A DNA stretch of 39,727 bases from Bordetella parapertussis (GCA_943331295.2 CALQLA020000044.1:1-39727); one strand, 5' to 3'. Shown: positions 17,681 through 26,046, counted from the stretch's first letter. Numbers and translations are program-made. Notes: generated by a model not told the origin, from the sequence alone.

Positions 17681-18781
17681 CTAGCAACGCGGCGCCTCCC
17701 TCAGCAGCGCGCCGGCGGCGGCGCGCACGGCGTCGACGGTCGGCACCGTCCCGTTGCCGCCCAGGTCGCGGTCGCGGGCGCTCGCGTGTGCAACACCCGC
17801 CAGCGCCGGGTCGGTGGTCGTGAACAGCGCGAGCGTCGGCGCGCCGACCGCCGCGGCGAGGTGGACCAAGCCGGTGTCGACGCCGATCACGAGCTCGGCG
17901 CGCGCGAGGAGTCCCGCGAGCACCGGCAGCGACAGCCGCGGCGGGACGCGCGCGGCGCCCTCGCCCTGCGCCAGCCGTTCGCTGCGCGCGCGTTCGTCGT
18001 CGCTGCCCCAGGGCAGGAGCACCGTGTAGCCCGCGGCGCCGAAGCCCGCGATCAGTGCCCGCCAGTCGGCTTCGGGCCACAGCTTGTCGGCGCGGCTCGT
18101 CGCGTGGATGAACACGGCGTACGGGCCGGCTGGCGCACCGTCGGCCGCAGCGGGCGGTGGCGCTGCGATGCCGAAGCGCGGCGGTCCCGACACGCGATAG
18201 CCGAGCGCGGCGGCCGCGAGCTGGCGGCAGCGGTCGATCAGGTGCTGGTTCGGATCGATGGCGTGGTGGGCGTCGTGCAGCAGCGTCGCGACCGGTTCCC
18301 GGATGCTGGCGCGGTCGGGGCCGTGCCGGGGTCCGCGCGCCAGCCGCGCGATCAGCGCGCCCTTGACCTGCTCCTGCAGGTCGAGGATCGCCTCGTACTT
18401 CTCTTGCCGCAGTGCGCGCCGGAACGCCGCGGCCTCGGTGCGCGTCTCCCGGTGGAAGAGGTGGTGCCGCCACCGGCGCAGCGCCACCGGGATGACGCGG
18501 CGCACGGCGGGATCGAGCGCGACCAGCGGCGCCAGCGCTTCCTCCGCGACCCAGTCGATGGCGAGTTCCGGGCGGTGGCGGCGGATGTCGGCGACCAGCG
18601 CGAGCGCGTGGACGATGTCGCCGAGCGAGGAGGGGCGCACGACCAGGACCGCGCGCGCTGGACTGCCTTCGCGCTGCGCGCTCCGGTGTTCGCCCTCGGG
18701 GCGGCCCTTCGGGCTCATTGGACTACCTTCGTGCTTCGCACTCCGGTGTTCGCCCTCGGGGCGGCCCTTCGGGCTCACCAC
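17681..18781 (-). CDS. waaC: LPS heptosyltransferase I
   Basis: WaaC transfers the first L-glycero-D-manno-heptose to Kdo2-lipid A. The GT9 fold is shown by VVRPSSLGDIVHALAL, FIHATSRADKLWPEADWRALI and LPVLAGLLARAELVIGVDTGLVHLAAA. The first ~42 codons are odd: a 60-bp tandem repeat is read as two near-identical 20-residue units (MSPKGRPEGEHRSA...EGSP), placed before the normal family start (AVLVVRPSSLGD). Initiation could be at the ATG at 18781, the second-unit ATG near 18718, or a non-ATG codon closer to the fold, so the N-terminus is uncertain. waaA follows. Confidence 0.93.
   Translation of the reverse strand: MVSPKGRPEGEHRSAKHEGSPMSPKGRPEGEHRSAQREGSPARAVLVVRPSSLGDIVHALALVADIRRHRPELAIDWVAEEALAPLVALDPAVRRVIPVALRRWRHHLFHRETRTEAAAFRRALRQEKYEAILDLQEQVKGALIARLARGPRHGPDRASIREPVATLLHDAHHAIDPNQHLIDRCRQLAAAALGYRVSGPPRFGIAAPPPAAADGAPAGPYAVFIHATSRADKLWPEADWRALIAGFGAAGYTVLLPWGSDDERARSERLAQGEGAARVPPRLSLPVLAGLLARAELVIGVDTGLVHLAAAVGAPTLALFTTTDPALAGVAHASARDRDLGGNGTVPTVDAVRAAAGALLREAPRC
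18659..18778 (-). repeat. 60-bp tandem repeat in the waaC start region
   Basis: There are two 60-bp units, 18659-18718 and 18719-18778, differing at only about four positions. Each contains the 24-base block shared with the livM upstream repeat, and the distal part of unit 1 contains GCAGCGCGAAGGCAGTCC (minus strand), also found at the start of the epimerase gene. The period is a multiple of three and the frame stays open on the waaC strand. Confidence 0.9.
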
Positions 18782-18886
18782 CGTCCTCCGTCGCGCGGCA
18801 TGCCTGTCGATCCGCGCCGCGAAACAACGTAGAATGCGCGCAACTCACTCGCACGCGGGGCCGCCGGCTTCGCGTCCATTCGGCGC

Positions 18887-19675
18887 ATGTCCGGGCCGCT
18901 CCCCTTTAGCCTATGTGTCATCACCCGCAACGCTGCCCTTCAATTGGCGGGCTGCCTTGCGTCGGTGCCCTTTGCCGACGAGGTTGTCGTCGTCGATTCC
19001 GGCAGCAGCGATGATACCGTAGAAATCGCGCGCGGCTGCGGCGCGAGGGTCATCGGCGAGCCCTGGCGCGGCTATGGCGCGCAGAAGAATTTCGCGGTGG
19101 CGGAGGCCACGCACGACTGGGTCCTTTGCCTCGACGCCGACGAACGGCTCACGCCCGGGCTCGCGGCGGCGGTGCGCGCGGTGATGGACGCCGGCGCGGT
19201 CCCCGGCGCGCCGGTCGCCTACGCGATGGCGCGCCGCAACCGGTTTCTCGGACGCTGGCTGGCGCATGGAGAAGGCTATCCCGACTGGAACACCCGGCTG
19301 TTCGACCGCCGCCACGCGCGGTGGACCGACGACCCCGTGCACGAGAACGTCGTCACCGCCGGCCGGGCCGGGCGCCTCGACGGCGACCTCCTCCACGAAT
19401 CGGCCGAGTCGCTCGACGAATACATGGCGAAGCAGAACCGCTACACGACGCTGCAGGCCGCGGCCATGCACGCGCGCGGCGAGCGGGCGTCCGTCGGGCG
19501 CCTCGTCGTCTCGCCGCTGGTGCGCTTCGTACGGTTCTACGTGGTCCGCCGCGGTTTCCTCGACGGCACCGCCGGCTTCGTCCACATCGCCATCGGCTGC
19601 TTCAACAGCTTCATGAAGTACGCCAAGCTGCGCGCGCTCGCGAACGCCGGCGCCCGGCAGGGAGAGGCCCCGTGA
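18887..19675 (+). CDS. Family 2 glycosyltransferase, WaaE/KdtX-like
   Basis: This 262-residue protein has a GT-A fold: LCVITRNAALQLAGCLASV at the N-terminus, VDSGSSDDTVEIA (36-48) binding the nucleotide, CLDADERLTPGLA with the metal-binding DxD-like acidic residues, and WNTRLFDRR. It resembles the LPS core glucosyltransferases WaaE/KdtX, and its position beside waaC and waaA supports an LPS core role; the sugar transferred is not certain. The ATG at 18887 is divergent from waaC. A TAGAAT at 18830-18835 may be its -10 element, with no good -35. The stop overlaps the next gene's GTG as GTGA. Confidence 0.88.
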   Translation: MSGPLPFSLCVITRNAALQLAGCLASVPFADEVVVVDSGSSDDTVEIARGCGARVIGEPWRGYGAQKNFAVAEATHDWVLCLDADERLTPGLAAAVRAVMDAGAVPGAPVAYAMARRNRFLGRWLAHGEGYPDWNTRLFDRRHARWTDDPVHENVVTAGRAGRLDGDLLHESAESLDEYMAKQNRYTTLQAAAMHARGERASVGRLVVSPLVRFVRFYVVRRGFLDGTAGFVHIAIGCFNSFMKYAKLRALANAGARQGEAP

Positions 19676-20706
19676 GTGTGCAGCGCGAAGGCAGTCCGGG
19701 AAGCGGCGCCGGATTCAAGGGCATGCGCGTGCTCGTCACCGGGGCCGCGGGCTTCATCGGCATGCACGTGGCCGCGCGGCTGCTGGCCGACGGCGCGATG
19801 GTGACCGGCGTCGACAATCTCGACCCCTACTACGACGTCGCGCTGAAGGAGGCGCGCCTCGCGCGGCTGGCGGCGGAGCCCGGCTTCGATTTCGTGCGCC
19901 TCGACCTCGCCGACGCCGACGCGACCGCCGGCCTCTTCCGCGCCGGCGGTTTCGAGCGCGTCGTGCATCTCGCCGCGCAGCCGGGCGTCCGCTACTCGAT
20001 CGTGAACCCGGAGGCCTACCTGCGCAACAACCTGACGGCGTACGGCCACGTGCTCGAAGGCTGCCGCCACGCGCGCGTCGGGCATCTCGTGTACGCGTCG
20101 AGCTCGAGCGTGTACGGCGCCAACCACAGGCTGCCGTTTTCCGAGGACCAGGACGTCGACCACCCGGTCAGCCTGTACGCCGCGACCAAGAAGGCGAACG
20201 AGCTGATGGCCCACAGCTACAGCCACCTTTACCGGCTGCCCGCGACCGGGCTGCGCTTCTTCACCGTGTACGGACCCTGGGGCCGGCCCGACATGTCGCC
20301 GATGCTGTTCGCGCAGGCGATCCTGGCCGGGACGCCGATCAAGGTGTTCAACGGCGGCCGGATGCGCCGCGACTTCACCTATGTCGACGACATCGTCGAA
20401 GGGGTCGCGCGCGTCCTGCTGCTGCCACCCGCGCCCGCCGACGGCGCGGCGCCGTATGCGATCTACAACATCGGCAACCACGCCGCGGTCGAGCTCGAGA
20501 CCTTCATCGCGACGCTGGAGCGGCTGATCGGCCGGCGCGCGATCAAGGAGTACGCGCCGATGCAGCCGGGCGACGTTCCCGCGACCTTCGCCGACATCGA
20601 CCGGCTGGTCGCGGCGACGGGATTCGCGCCGCACACGCCGCTCGACGAGGGGCTCGCGCGATTCGTCGCCTGGTACCGGGAATACCACGGCCTCCCGCCG
20701 GGGTGA
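19672..20706 (+). CDS. NAD-dependent epimerase, UDP-glucuronate 4-epimerase type
   Basis: This short-chain dehydrogenase-fold enzyme of 344 residues has GAAGFIG (NAD binding), the SSSSVYG segment and YAATKKANE (catalytic Tyr and Lys). The TVYGPWGRPDM segment and the length fit UDP-glucuronate 4-epimerases, which make UDP-galacturonate for surface polysaccharide. The GTG at 19672 overlaps the preceding stop and has a strong GGGAGAGG upstream. It adds 17 residues (VSVQREGSPGSGAGFKG) before the family-typical MRVLVTGAAGF, whose ATG is at 19723. Part of the leader is encoded by an 18-base repeat also found in the waaC leader. Substrate is inferred. Confidence 0.88.
   Translation: MSVQREGSPGSGAGFKGMRVLVTGAAGFIGMHVAARLLADGAMVTGVDNLDPYYDVALKEARLARLAAEPGFDFVRLDLADADATAGLFRAGGFERVVHLAAQPGVRYSIVNPEAYLRNNLTAYGHVLEGCRHARVGHLVYASSSSVYGANHRLPFSEDQDVDHPVSLYAATKKANELMAHSYSHLYRLPATGLRFFTVYGPWGRPDMSPMLFAQAILAGTPIKVFNGGRMRRDFTYVDDIVEGVARVLLLPPAPADGAAPYAIYNIGNHAAVELETFIATLERLIGRRAIKEYAPMQPGDVPATFADIDRLVAATGFAPHTPLDEGLARFVAWYREYHGLPPG
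19680..19697 (+). repeat. 18-base remnant of the start-region repeat
   Basis: GCAGCGCGAAGGCAGTCC here is identical to the complement of 18660-18677 in the waaC leader. In both genes it is read in the same frame as QREGSP just before the conserved enzyme fold. Confidence 0.7.
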
Positions 20707-20775
20707 GTGGCGCGGAATGGTAGAATCGCCTGCTGACCCGGCCGACCCTCGCGGCCCGCTTCCCCGGACCATCCC

Positions 20776-21834
20776 ATGATCCTCGTTACCGGCGGCGCCG
20801 GTTTCATCGGCGCGAACTTCGTGCTGGACTGGTGCGCCCAGGGCGACGAGCCGGTGGTCAACCTCGACCTGCTCACCTACGCCGGCAACCTCGGCAATCT
20901 CGCGTCGCTCGCCGGAAACCGGCGCCACATCTTCGTGCGCGGCGACATCGGCGACCGCGCGCTCGTGGCTTCGCTGCTCGCACAGCACCGCCCGCGCGCG
21001 ATCGTCAACTTCGCCGCGGAGAGCCACGTCGATCGCTCGATCCACGGTCCGGCCGACTTCGTCGCGACCAACGTCGTGGGCACCTTCGGCCTGATCGACA
21101 CGGTGAAGGCGCACTGGCTCGCGCTGCCCGAGACGGAGCGCGCGACGTTCCGGTTCCTGCACGTTTCCACCGACGAGGTCTACGGCTCGCTCGGGCCCGG
21201 CGATCCCGCGTTCAGCGAGACCACGGCCTACGCGCCGAACAGCCCCTATTCGGCGACCAAGGCGGCATCGGACCACCTGGTGCGCGCCTACCACCACACG
21301 TTCGGGCTGCCGACGCTCACGTCGAACTGCTCGAACAACTACGGGCCGCGGCAGTTCCCGGAGAAGCTGATCCCGCTGATGATCGTCAATGCCATCGCCG
21401 GCAAGCCGCTGCCCGTCTATGGCGACGGCCAGAACATCCGCGACTGGCTCTACGTCGGCGATCACTGCAGCGCACTGCGCGCCGTGCTGGCCGGCGGGCG
21501 GCCCGGCGAGACGTACAACATCGGCGGCAACGCCGAGATCCGGAACCTGGAAGTCGTGCAGACGATCTGCCGGGTGCTCGCGGAACTCGTCCCGGGCCGC
21601 GATTTCGCAGGCCTCGTCACCTACGTCAAGGATCGGCCCGGACACGACCGCCGGTACGCGATCGACGCGACGAAGATCCGCGAGGAGCTGGGCTGGACGC
21701 CGCAGGAGACGTTCGCGTCGGGACTCGCCCGTACGATCGCCTGGTACCTTGCCAATCGCGCGTGGCTCGATGCCGTGACAAGCAAGGATTACCAGAAATG
21801 GATTTCCCTCAACTACGCGCCGGTGCCGGCATGA
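20776..21834 (+). CDS. rfbB: dTDP-glucose 4,6-dehydratase
   Basis: RmlB/RfbB converts dTDP-glucose to dTDP-4-keto-6-deoxyglucose, the second step of dTDP-L-rhamnose synthesis. The 352 residues show GGAGFIG (6-12), the catalytic STDEVYG (Thr132, Asp133, Glu134) and YSATK (Tyr158, Lys162). [18 protein letters not shown] is a segmental hallmark of this enzyme. It is first in the rfbBACD operon, 69 bases after the epimerase gene. A possible -10 (TAGAAT, 20721-20726) lies in that gap without a clear -35. The stop overlaps rfbA as ATGA. Confidence 0.96.
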   Translation: MILVTGGAGFIGANFVLDWCAQGDEPVVNLDLLTYAGNLGNLASLAGNRRHIFVRGDIGDRALVASLLAQHRPRAIVNFAAESHVDRSIHGPADFVATNVVGTFGLIDTVKAHWLALPETERATFRFLHVSTDEVYGSLGPGDPAFSETTAYAPNSPYSATKAASDHLVRAYHHTFGLPTLTSNCSNNYGPRQFPEKLIPLMIVNAIAGKPLPVYGDGQNIRDWLYVGDHCSALRAVLAGGRPGETYNIGGNAEIRNLEVVQTICRVLAELVPGRDFAGLVTYVKDRPGHDRRYAIDATKIREELGWTPQETFASGLARTIAWYLANRAWLDAVTSKDYQKWISLNYAPVPA

Positions 21835-22715
21835 CGCGCAAGGGCATCGTTCTCGCGGGCGGCTCCGGCACCCGGCTCCACCCGGTGACGCAGGTCGTCT
21901 CCAAGCAGCTCCTGCCCGTGTACGACAAGCCGATGATCTACTATCCGCTGTCGACGCTGATGCTCGCGGGCATCCGCGAGATCCTGCTGATCTCGACGCC
22001 CGAGGACACGCCGCGGTTCGCGCAGCTCCTGGGCGACGGCAGCCAGTGGGGGCTGAGCCTTTCCTACGCGGTGCAGCCGGAGCCGGGCGGCCTCGCGCAG
22101 GCGTTTCTGATCGGCCGCGACTTCGTCGGCCGCGACGACTCCGCGCTGGTGCTGGGCGACAACATCTTCTACGGCCACGACCTGCAGGGGCAGCTGCGGC
22201 GCGCCGGCGCGCAGCCGGCGGGTGCCACGGTCTTCGCCTACCAGGTGGCGGATCCGGAGCGCTACGGCGTCGCCGAGTTCGACGCCACCGGCCGGGTGAT
22301 CAGCCTCGAGGAAAAGCCGGCCAAGCCGAAATCGCGCTTCGCGGTGACGGGCATCTACTTCTACGACAACCGCGTGCTGGACATCGCCGCCGGCCTCGCG
22401 CCCTCCCCGCGCGGCGAACTCGAGATCACCGACGTGAACCGGGCGTATCTTGCCCGCGGCGAGCTCTCCTGCGAGTTGCTCGGGCGCGGCATGGCGTGGC
22501 TCGACACCGGCACCCACGAGTCGCTGCTGGAGGCCGCGCAGTACATCGCGACGATCGAGCGCCGCCAGGGCCTCAAGATCGCGTGCCCGGAGGAAATCGC
22601 CTACCGGCAGGGATACATCGACGCCGCGCAGGTCGAGCGCCTGGGCCGCGCGATGGTGAAGAACGGCTACGGCCAGTACCTGCTGGCGCTTGCTCGCGAG
22701 AAGCTGGCGCCGTGA
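21831..22715 (+). CDS. rfbA: Glucose-1-phosphate thymidylyltransferase
   Basis: RmlA/RfbA makes dTDP-glucose from dTTP and glucose-1-phosphate, the first rhamnose pathway step. The 294 residues include the nucleotide-binding [11 protein letters not shown] (10-20), catalytic-region [12 protein letters not shown] (24-35), [12 protein letters not shown] and EEKPAKPKS. The ATG at 21831 overlaps the rfbB stop, and its own stop overlaps the GTG of rfbC, so translation is coupled through the operon. Confidence 0.97.
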   Translation: MTRKGIVLAGGSGTRLHPVTQVVSKQLLPVYDKPMIYYPLSTLMLAGIREILLISTPEDTPRFAQLLGDGSQWGLSLSYAVQPEPGGLAQAFLIGRDFVGRDDSALVLGDNIFYGHDLQGQLRRAGAQPAGATVFAYQVADPERYGVAEFDATGRVISLEEKPAKPKSRFAVTGIYFYDNRVLDIAAGLAPSPRGELEITDVNRAYLARGELSCELLGRGMAWLDTGTHESLLEAAQYIATIERRQGLKIACPEEIAYRQGYIDAAQVERLGRAMVKNGYGQYLLALAREKLAP

Positions 22716-23254
22716 AGGTCACTCCGACCGCGCTGCCCGAGGTGCTGATCGTCGAGCCGCGCGTGTTCAGCGACGACCGCGGCTGCTTCTTCGAGAGCTG
22801 GAACGCGCGCGCGTTCGCCGCGGCGGGAATCGACGCGACGTTCGTGCAGGACAACCATTCGCGCTCGCGCCGGGGCGTGCTGCGCGGCCTGCATTACCAG
22901 ATCGAGCATGCGCAGGGCAAGCTGGTGCGCGCGGTCGTCGGCGAGGTCTACGACATGGCGGTCGACATGCGCCGCGGGTCGCCGAACTTCGGCCGCGCCG
23001 CCGGCGTCGTGCTGTCGGCGGAAAACCGGAGGATGCTGTGGGTCCCCCCCGGTTTCGCGCACGGTTTCGTCGTGGTGTCGGAGTTCGCCGAGTTCCTCTA
23101 CAAGACCACCGATTTCTGGTCGCCTGAGCACGAGCGCACGCTGCTCTGGAACGACCCTGCGCTCGGCATCGAATGGCCGCTCGACGGTGCGCCCCTGCTG
23201 GCGCCCAAGGACGCAGCGGGCACGCCGCTCGCGCAGGCCGACTGCTACCCCTGA
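22712..23254 (+). CDS. rfbC: dTDP-4-dehydrorhamnose 3,5-epimerase
   Basis: RmlC/RfbC epimerises C3 and C5 of dTDP-4-keto-6-deoxyglucose. The 180-residue cupin shows [20 protein letters not shown] (44-63) with the catalytic His61, and the [12 protein letters not shown] segment with Tyr130 in the active-site position. The start is GTG at 22712, overlapping the rfbA stop. rfbD follows after 26 bases. Confidence 0.96.
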   Translation: MKVTPTALPEVLIVEPRVFSDDRGCFFESWNARAFAAAGIDATFVQDNHSRSRRGVLRGLHYQIEHAQGKLVRAVVGEVYDMAVDMRRGSPNFGRAAGVVLSAENRRMLWVPPGFAHGFVVVSEFAEFLYKTTDFWSPEHERTLLWNDPALGIEWPLDGAPLLAPKDAAGTPLAQADCYP

Positions 23255-23280
23255 CCCCGCCGTCCCCGCGCGCCGCATCG

Positions 23281-24141
23281 ATGAGCACCCGCCCGACCAT
23301 TCTCCTGACCGGCGCCGGCGGCCAGCTCGGCACCGAGCTTGCGCGCTCGCTCGCCTCGCACGGCGACGTGATCGCCGCGCCGCGCGACCGCCTCGACCTC
23401 GCCGATGCCGACGCCATCGTTGCCGCCGTCCGCGCCGCCCGGCCCGACCTCATCGTCAACGCCGGCGCCTACACCGCGGTCGATCTCGCCGAGAAGGAAG
23501 TCGCGGCCGCGCAGGCGGTGAATGCGCGCGCGCCGGCCATCCTGGCCGAGGAGGCAAGGCGGGCCTCGGCCGTGCTGATCCACTACTCGACCGACTACGT
23601 GTTCGACGGCAGCCGGTCCGCTCCCTACGACGAGGACGCGCCGGCCAGCCCGCTCAACGTCTACGGCAGGACCAAGCACGAAGGCGAACTCGCGATCGCC
23701 TCCAGCGGCGCGCATGCGCTGGTGCTGCGGACGAGCTGGGTCTACGGGCTCCACGGCAGGAACTTCCTGGTCACCATCCGCCGGCTTGCCGCGGAGCGAC
23801 CGGAACTGCGCATCGTCGCCGACCAGGTCGGCGTGCCGAACTGGACGCGCACGCTCGCCGAGGCCACGGCGCGGGTGGTCGGCAGCGGGCTGACCGCCGT
23901 CGCGGAGCGGTCCGGGCTCTACCACCTCTCGTCGACGGGGGAGGCCTCGTGGTACGACTTCGCGCGGGCGATCGTCGGCGACGTCGCGTCGCCCAGGGTG
24001 CTGCCGATCGCGACCGCCGAGTATCCGCTGCCGGCGCGGCGGCCGGCCTACGGCGTGCTGGGCACGGCGAAGTTCGAGCGGAGCTTCGGCTTCGCGCTGC
24101 CCGACTGGCGGCGCGCGCTGGCGGACTGCCTCGGCCGCTAG
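23281..24141 (+). CDS. rfbD: dTDP-4-dehydrorhamnose reductase
   Basis: RmlD/RfbD reduces dTDP-4-dehydrorhamnose to dTDP-L-rhamnose with NAD(P)H, the final step. The 286 residues include GAGGQLG (11-17), YSTDYVFDG (102-110) and the catalytic YGRTK (Tyr128, Lys132). The gene ends the rfbBACD cluster. Its TAG stop shares the palindrome CTAG with the TAG stop of the convergent cytochrome gene. Confidence 0.95.
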   Translation: MSTRPTILLTGAGGQLGTELARSLASHGDVIAAPRDRLDLADADAIVAAVRAARPDLIVNAGAYTAVDLAEKEVAAAQAVNARAPAILAEEARRASAVLIHYSTDYVFDGSRSAPYDEDAPASPLNVYGRTKHEGELAIASSGAHALVLRTSWVYGLHGRNFLVTIRRLAAERPELRIVADQVGVPNWTRTLAEATARVVGSGLTAVAERSGLYHLSSTGEASWYDFARAIVGDVASPRVLPIATAEYPLPARRPAYGVLGTAKFERSFGFALPDWRRALADCLGR

Positions 24142-24926
24142 CGCAGTCCGGCCGTGTAGTCGGTGACGGCCTTCATCTGGGCGTCGGTCATCTTGGCCGC
24201 GATGGCCGCCATGATCCGCCCGTTGAGGTCCTTGCCGCCGGTGTCAGCGCCGCGCTCGCCGGCCTTGAAGGCCTTGAGCTGCGCGTAGGCGTAGTCGGCG
24301 TGCTGCCCGGCAAGCCGCGGGTAGTTCTTCGGAATGCCGGCGCCGTTGGGGCCGTGGCATGCGGCGCAGGCGGGAATGCCGGCCGCCATGTTGCCGCCGC
24401 GATAGAAGGCCTGTCCGGCCTTGGCGAGCGCCGGATCCTTGGCGACCTGCCCCTTCGGCACCTGCTTGCTGAAGTAAAGGCCCAGCGCGGTCATGTCCTC
24501 GGGCGAGAGCGTCATCGACATGCCCAGCATGATCGGATTGACGCGGATTCCGCCTTTGAAGTGGTTGAGTTGCAGGGTGATATACTCGGCCGGCAGTCCC
24601 GCGAGGCTCGGATTGACGGGAATCGCACTGTTGCCGTCCACGCCGTGACAGGCGCCGCAGATCGTCTTGGCGAGCTGCTCGGCGCGGGCGAGATCGGGCT
24701 TGGCGGCGGGGGCGGCGCCGCGCGCAGCGGCCGGTTCCGCGGCGGCAGGAGCCGGGGCAGCGGCCTCCGGCGCGGCGGCTTTCGCCGGGGCGGCTTCTTT
24801 GGCGTCAGCGGCTTTCGGGGCAACGGCTTTCGGGGCAACGGCTTTCGGGGCAACGGCCTGTTGGGCAAGGATGGCGGCGGGCCAGGTGCTCACGGCGAGG
24901 GCGGCCAGCAGCAACAAGCGTTTCAT
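24138..24926 (-). CDS. Dihaem cytochrome c4-type protein
   Basis: This periplasmic electron carrier of 262 residues has a signal peptide (about 1-21), a long Ala/Pro/Lys-rich linker (22-78, including three APKAV-like repeats) and two c-type haem sites, CGACH (90-94) and CAACH (187-191), each in a cytochrome c domain. The two-domain plan and MAAGIPACAACHGPNGAGIP are typical of cytochrome c4, which passes electrons to terminal oxidases. The linker is much longer than usual for c4. The ATG at 24926 has GAGGAG upstream. The gene is divergent from engB, a common betaproteobacterial arrangement. Confidence 0.92.
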   Translation of the reverse strand: MKRLLLLAALAVSTWPAAILAQQAVAPKAVAPKAVAPKAADAKEAAPAKAAAPEAAAPAPAAAEPAAARGAAPAAKPDLARAEQLAKTICGACHGVDGNSAIPVNPSLAGLPAEYITLQLNHFKGGIRVNPIMLGMSMTLSPEDMTALGLYFSKQVPKGQVAKDPALAKAGQAFYRGGNMAAGIPACAACHGPNGAGIPKNYPRLAGQHADYAYAQLKAFKAGERGADTGGKDLNGRIMAAIAAKMTDAQMKAVTDYTAGLR

Positions 24927-24970
24927 CGGGGAACTCCTCAAAGACGGCGGCGCGATCATTCCGGCCAACC

Positions 24971-25025
24971 GGGTGTTGCGTCCGGGTGTTGCGTCCTGGG
25001 TGTTGCGTCCTGGGTGTTGCGTCCT
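24971..25025. repeat. 14-bp tandem repeat in the cytochrome/engB divergent region
   Basis: There are four head-to-tail copies of GGGTGTTGCGTCCT; the first lacks its final T. They lie 45 bases upstream of the cytochrome start and about 120 bases upstream of engB, where promoters for both genes are expected. No clear promoter hexamers were recognised in the region 24927-25146. Confidence 0.85.
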
Positions 25026-25146
25026 AACTGACGCCCGGGAACGCCCGGTGCGCTGATCCATTCATGCAAAACCTCTCCATTGTAGCGGATTCCCCGTGTT
25101 CGGCGAAGCGCGACCGGCCGGCGGCCCCATGTCGCGCGGGGGCACG

Positions 25147-25785
25147 ATGACGCACCCGCTGCAGCATGCGGAGTTCATCCTCGGCGCGGCGGCGGACGAC
25201 CAGTTGCCGCCGCCGGGACCGCCGGAAATCGCCTTCGCCGGGCGCTCGAACGCCGGCAAGTCGAGCGCGATCAACGCGCTGGCCAATCGCACGCGGCTTG
25301 CGTTCACGAGCAAGATGCCGGGGCGTACGCAGCAGATCAACCTGTTTCGCCTGCGTTCCGGCGCTCTGCTCGCCGATCTCCCGGGCTACGGCTACGCCGC
25401 GGTGCCGCGCGAGCTGAAGCGCCACTGGCAGGCATTCCTGACCCGCTACCTCGAGACGCGGCAGTCGCTGGTCGGCCTGATCCTCGTCGTCGATGCGCGG
25501 CACGGCCTGTCGGACCTCGACCGCCGGCTGCTGGACAGCTACCTGCCGAGCGCGCGGCCGGTGCTCCTGCTCGCCACCAAGATGGACAAGCTGACCTCGT
25601 CGGCGCAGCGGCAGGCGGCCAAGACGCTCGCGGCGGCGCTCGCCGCGGACTTTCCGGCCCAGAGCCGGTTCGTCACGATCGTGCCGTTTTCGTCGACGCG
25701 CCGCATCGGCATCGATGCCGCGGACGCGATCATCGCCGGCTGGCTCGGCCTACCGCCCAAGGTCGGCAACGCCCCGGCGGCCTGA
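25147..25785 (+). CDS. engB: Ribosome biogenesis GTP-binding protein EngB/YihA
   Basis: EngB is a TrmE-Era family GTPase implicated in large-subunit ribosome assembly and usually essential. The 212 residues contain G1 GRSNAGKSS (32-40), the TSKMPGRTQ switch I region (54-62), G3 DLPGYGYA (77-84), G4 TKMD (144-147) and a PFSS G5 segment. The ATG at 25147 precedes the family-like HAEFILGAA segment and has a GGGGG run 5 bases upstream; upstream in-frame starts would add unconserved residues. Its 3' end faces the candidate small RNA. Confidence 0.94.
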   Translation: MTHPLQHAEFILGAAADDQLPPPGPPEIAFAGRSNAGKSSAINALANRTRLAFTSKMPGRTQQINLFRLRSGALLADLPGYGYAAVPRELKRHWQAFLTRYLETRQSLVGLILVVDARHGLSDLDRRLLDSYLPSARPVLLLATKMDKLTSSAQRQAAKTLAAALAADFPAQSRFVTIVPFSSTRRIGIDAADAIIAGWLGLPPKVGNAPAA

Positions 25786-25817
25786 CGTCGGCCAGAACGG
25801 CGGGATACCGCAAATTC

Positions 25818-25907
25818 CGTAGCCGGGGTTGAGCGCACGCGACATCCGGGCGGACCGTGCCCGTTTGCGCCACCCCCCGGGTTTCGCTCGCGCTCAACCC
25901 GGGCTGC
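25818..25907. repeat. Dispersed hairpin repeat, copy 2 (downstream of engB)
   Basis: The arms GTAGCCGGGGTTGAGCGC and GCGCTCAACCCGGGCTGC are inverted repeats, and the spacer holds ACCGTGCCCGTTTGCG. This matches the inverse orientation of the element at 3333-3417, with the same arms and spacer. The left arm is more degenerate than in copy 1. It lies between the engB stop and the small-RNA terminator. Confidence 0.8.
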
Positions 25908-25922
25908 CCGGCCATCCACCAC

Positions 25923-25966
25923 AAAAAGAAAGGGCCCCTCGATCAAGGGGAGTGATCAGGGGCCCC
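25923..25966 (-). terminator. Intrinsic terminator of the candidate small RNA
   Basis: GGGCCCCU-GAUCA pairs with UGAUC-G-AGGGGCCC to form a 13-bp stem with one bulge and a 7-base loop. In the minus direction it is followed by UUUCUUUUU; in the plus direction no U tract follows (CCAAAACG). It therefore serves a minus-strand transcript, although no minus-strand protein gene ends here. Confidence 0.8.
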
Positions 25967-26042
25967 AAAACGCCCGCGTGGGAAGAACTCGCCGCGCGGA
26001 CACCCGCTCAGGGAGGAAAGCGGGTGAGCGCTTGCGCACTCG
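25923..26042 (-). ncRNA. Candidate sigma-E-dependent small RNA between engB and hemB
   Basis: This is a predicted untranslated RNA of about 115-120 nt on the minus strand. It starts near 26040 behind a sigma-E-type promoter and ends at a U-rich intrinsic terminator. Predicted folding, 5' to 3': a short GCAA-tetraloop hairpin (AGUGC/GCGCU) that competes for part of the next; an 8-bp stem CACCCGCU/AGCGGGUG exposing UUCCUCCCUG (26009-26018), which includes a perfect anti-Shine-Dalgarno UCCUCC; a weaker CCGCG/CGCGG hairpin with GUUCUUCCCA in the loop; and the terminator stem with UUUCUUUUU, suitable for Hfq. No ORF with a ribosome site is seen. Convergent placement to engB matches Spot 42 and resembles the ErsA locus. 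Existence is inferred from sequence signals only. Confidence 0.65.
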
Positions 26043-26046
26043 TAAG

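Noticed and set aside
25932..25965. Terminator hairpin assigned to engB (+ strand)
   Set aside because: No U tract follows on +; the U tract and the A-rich flank fit only a minus-strand transcript.
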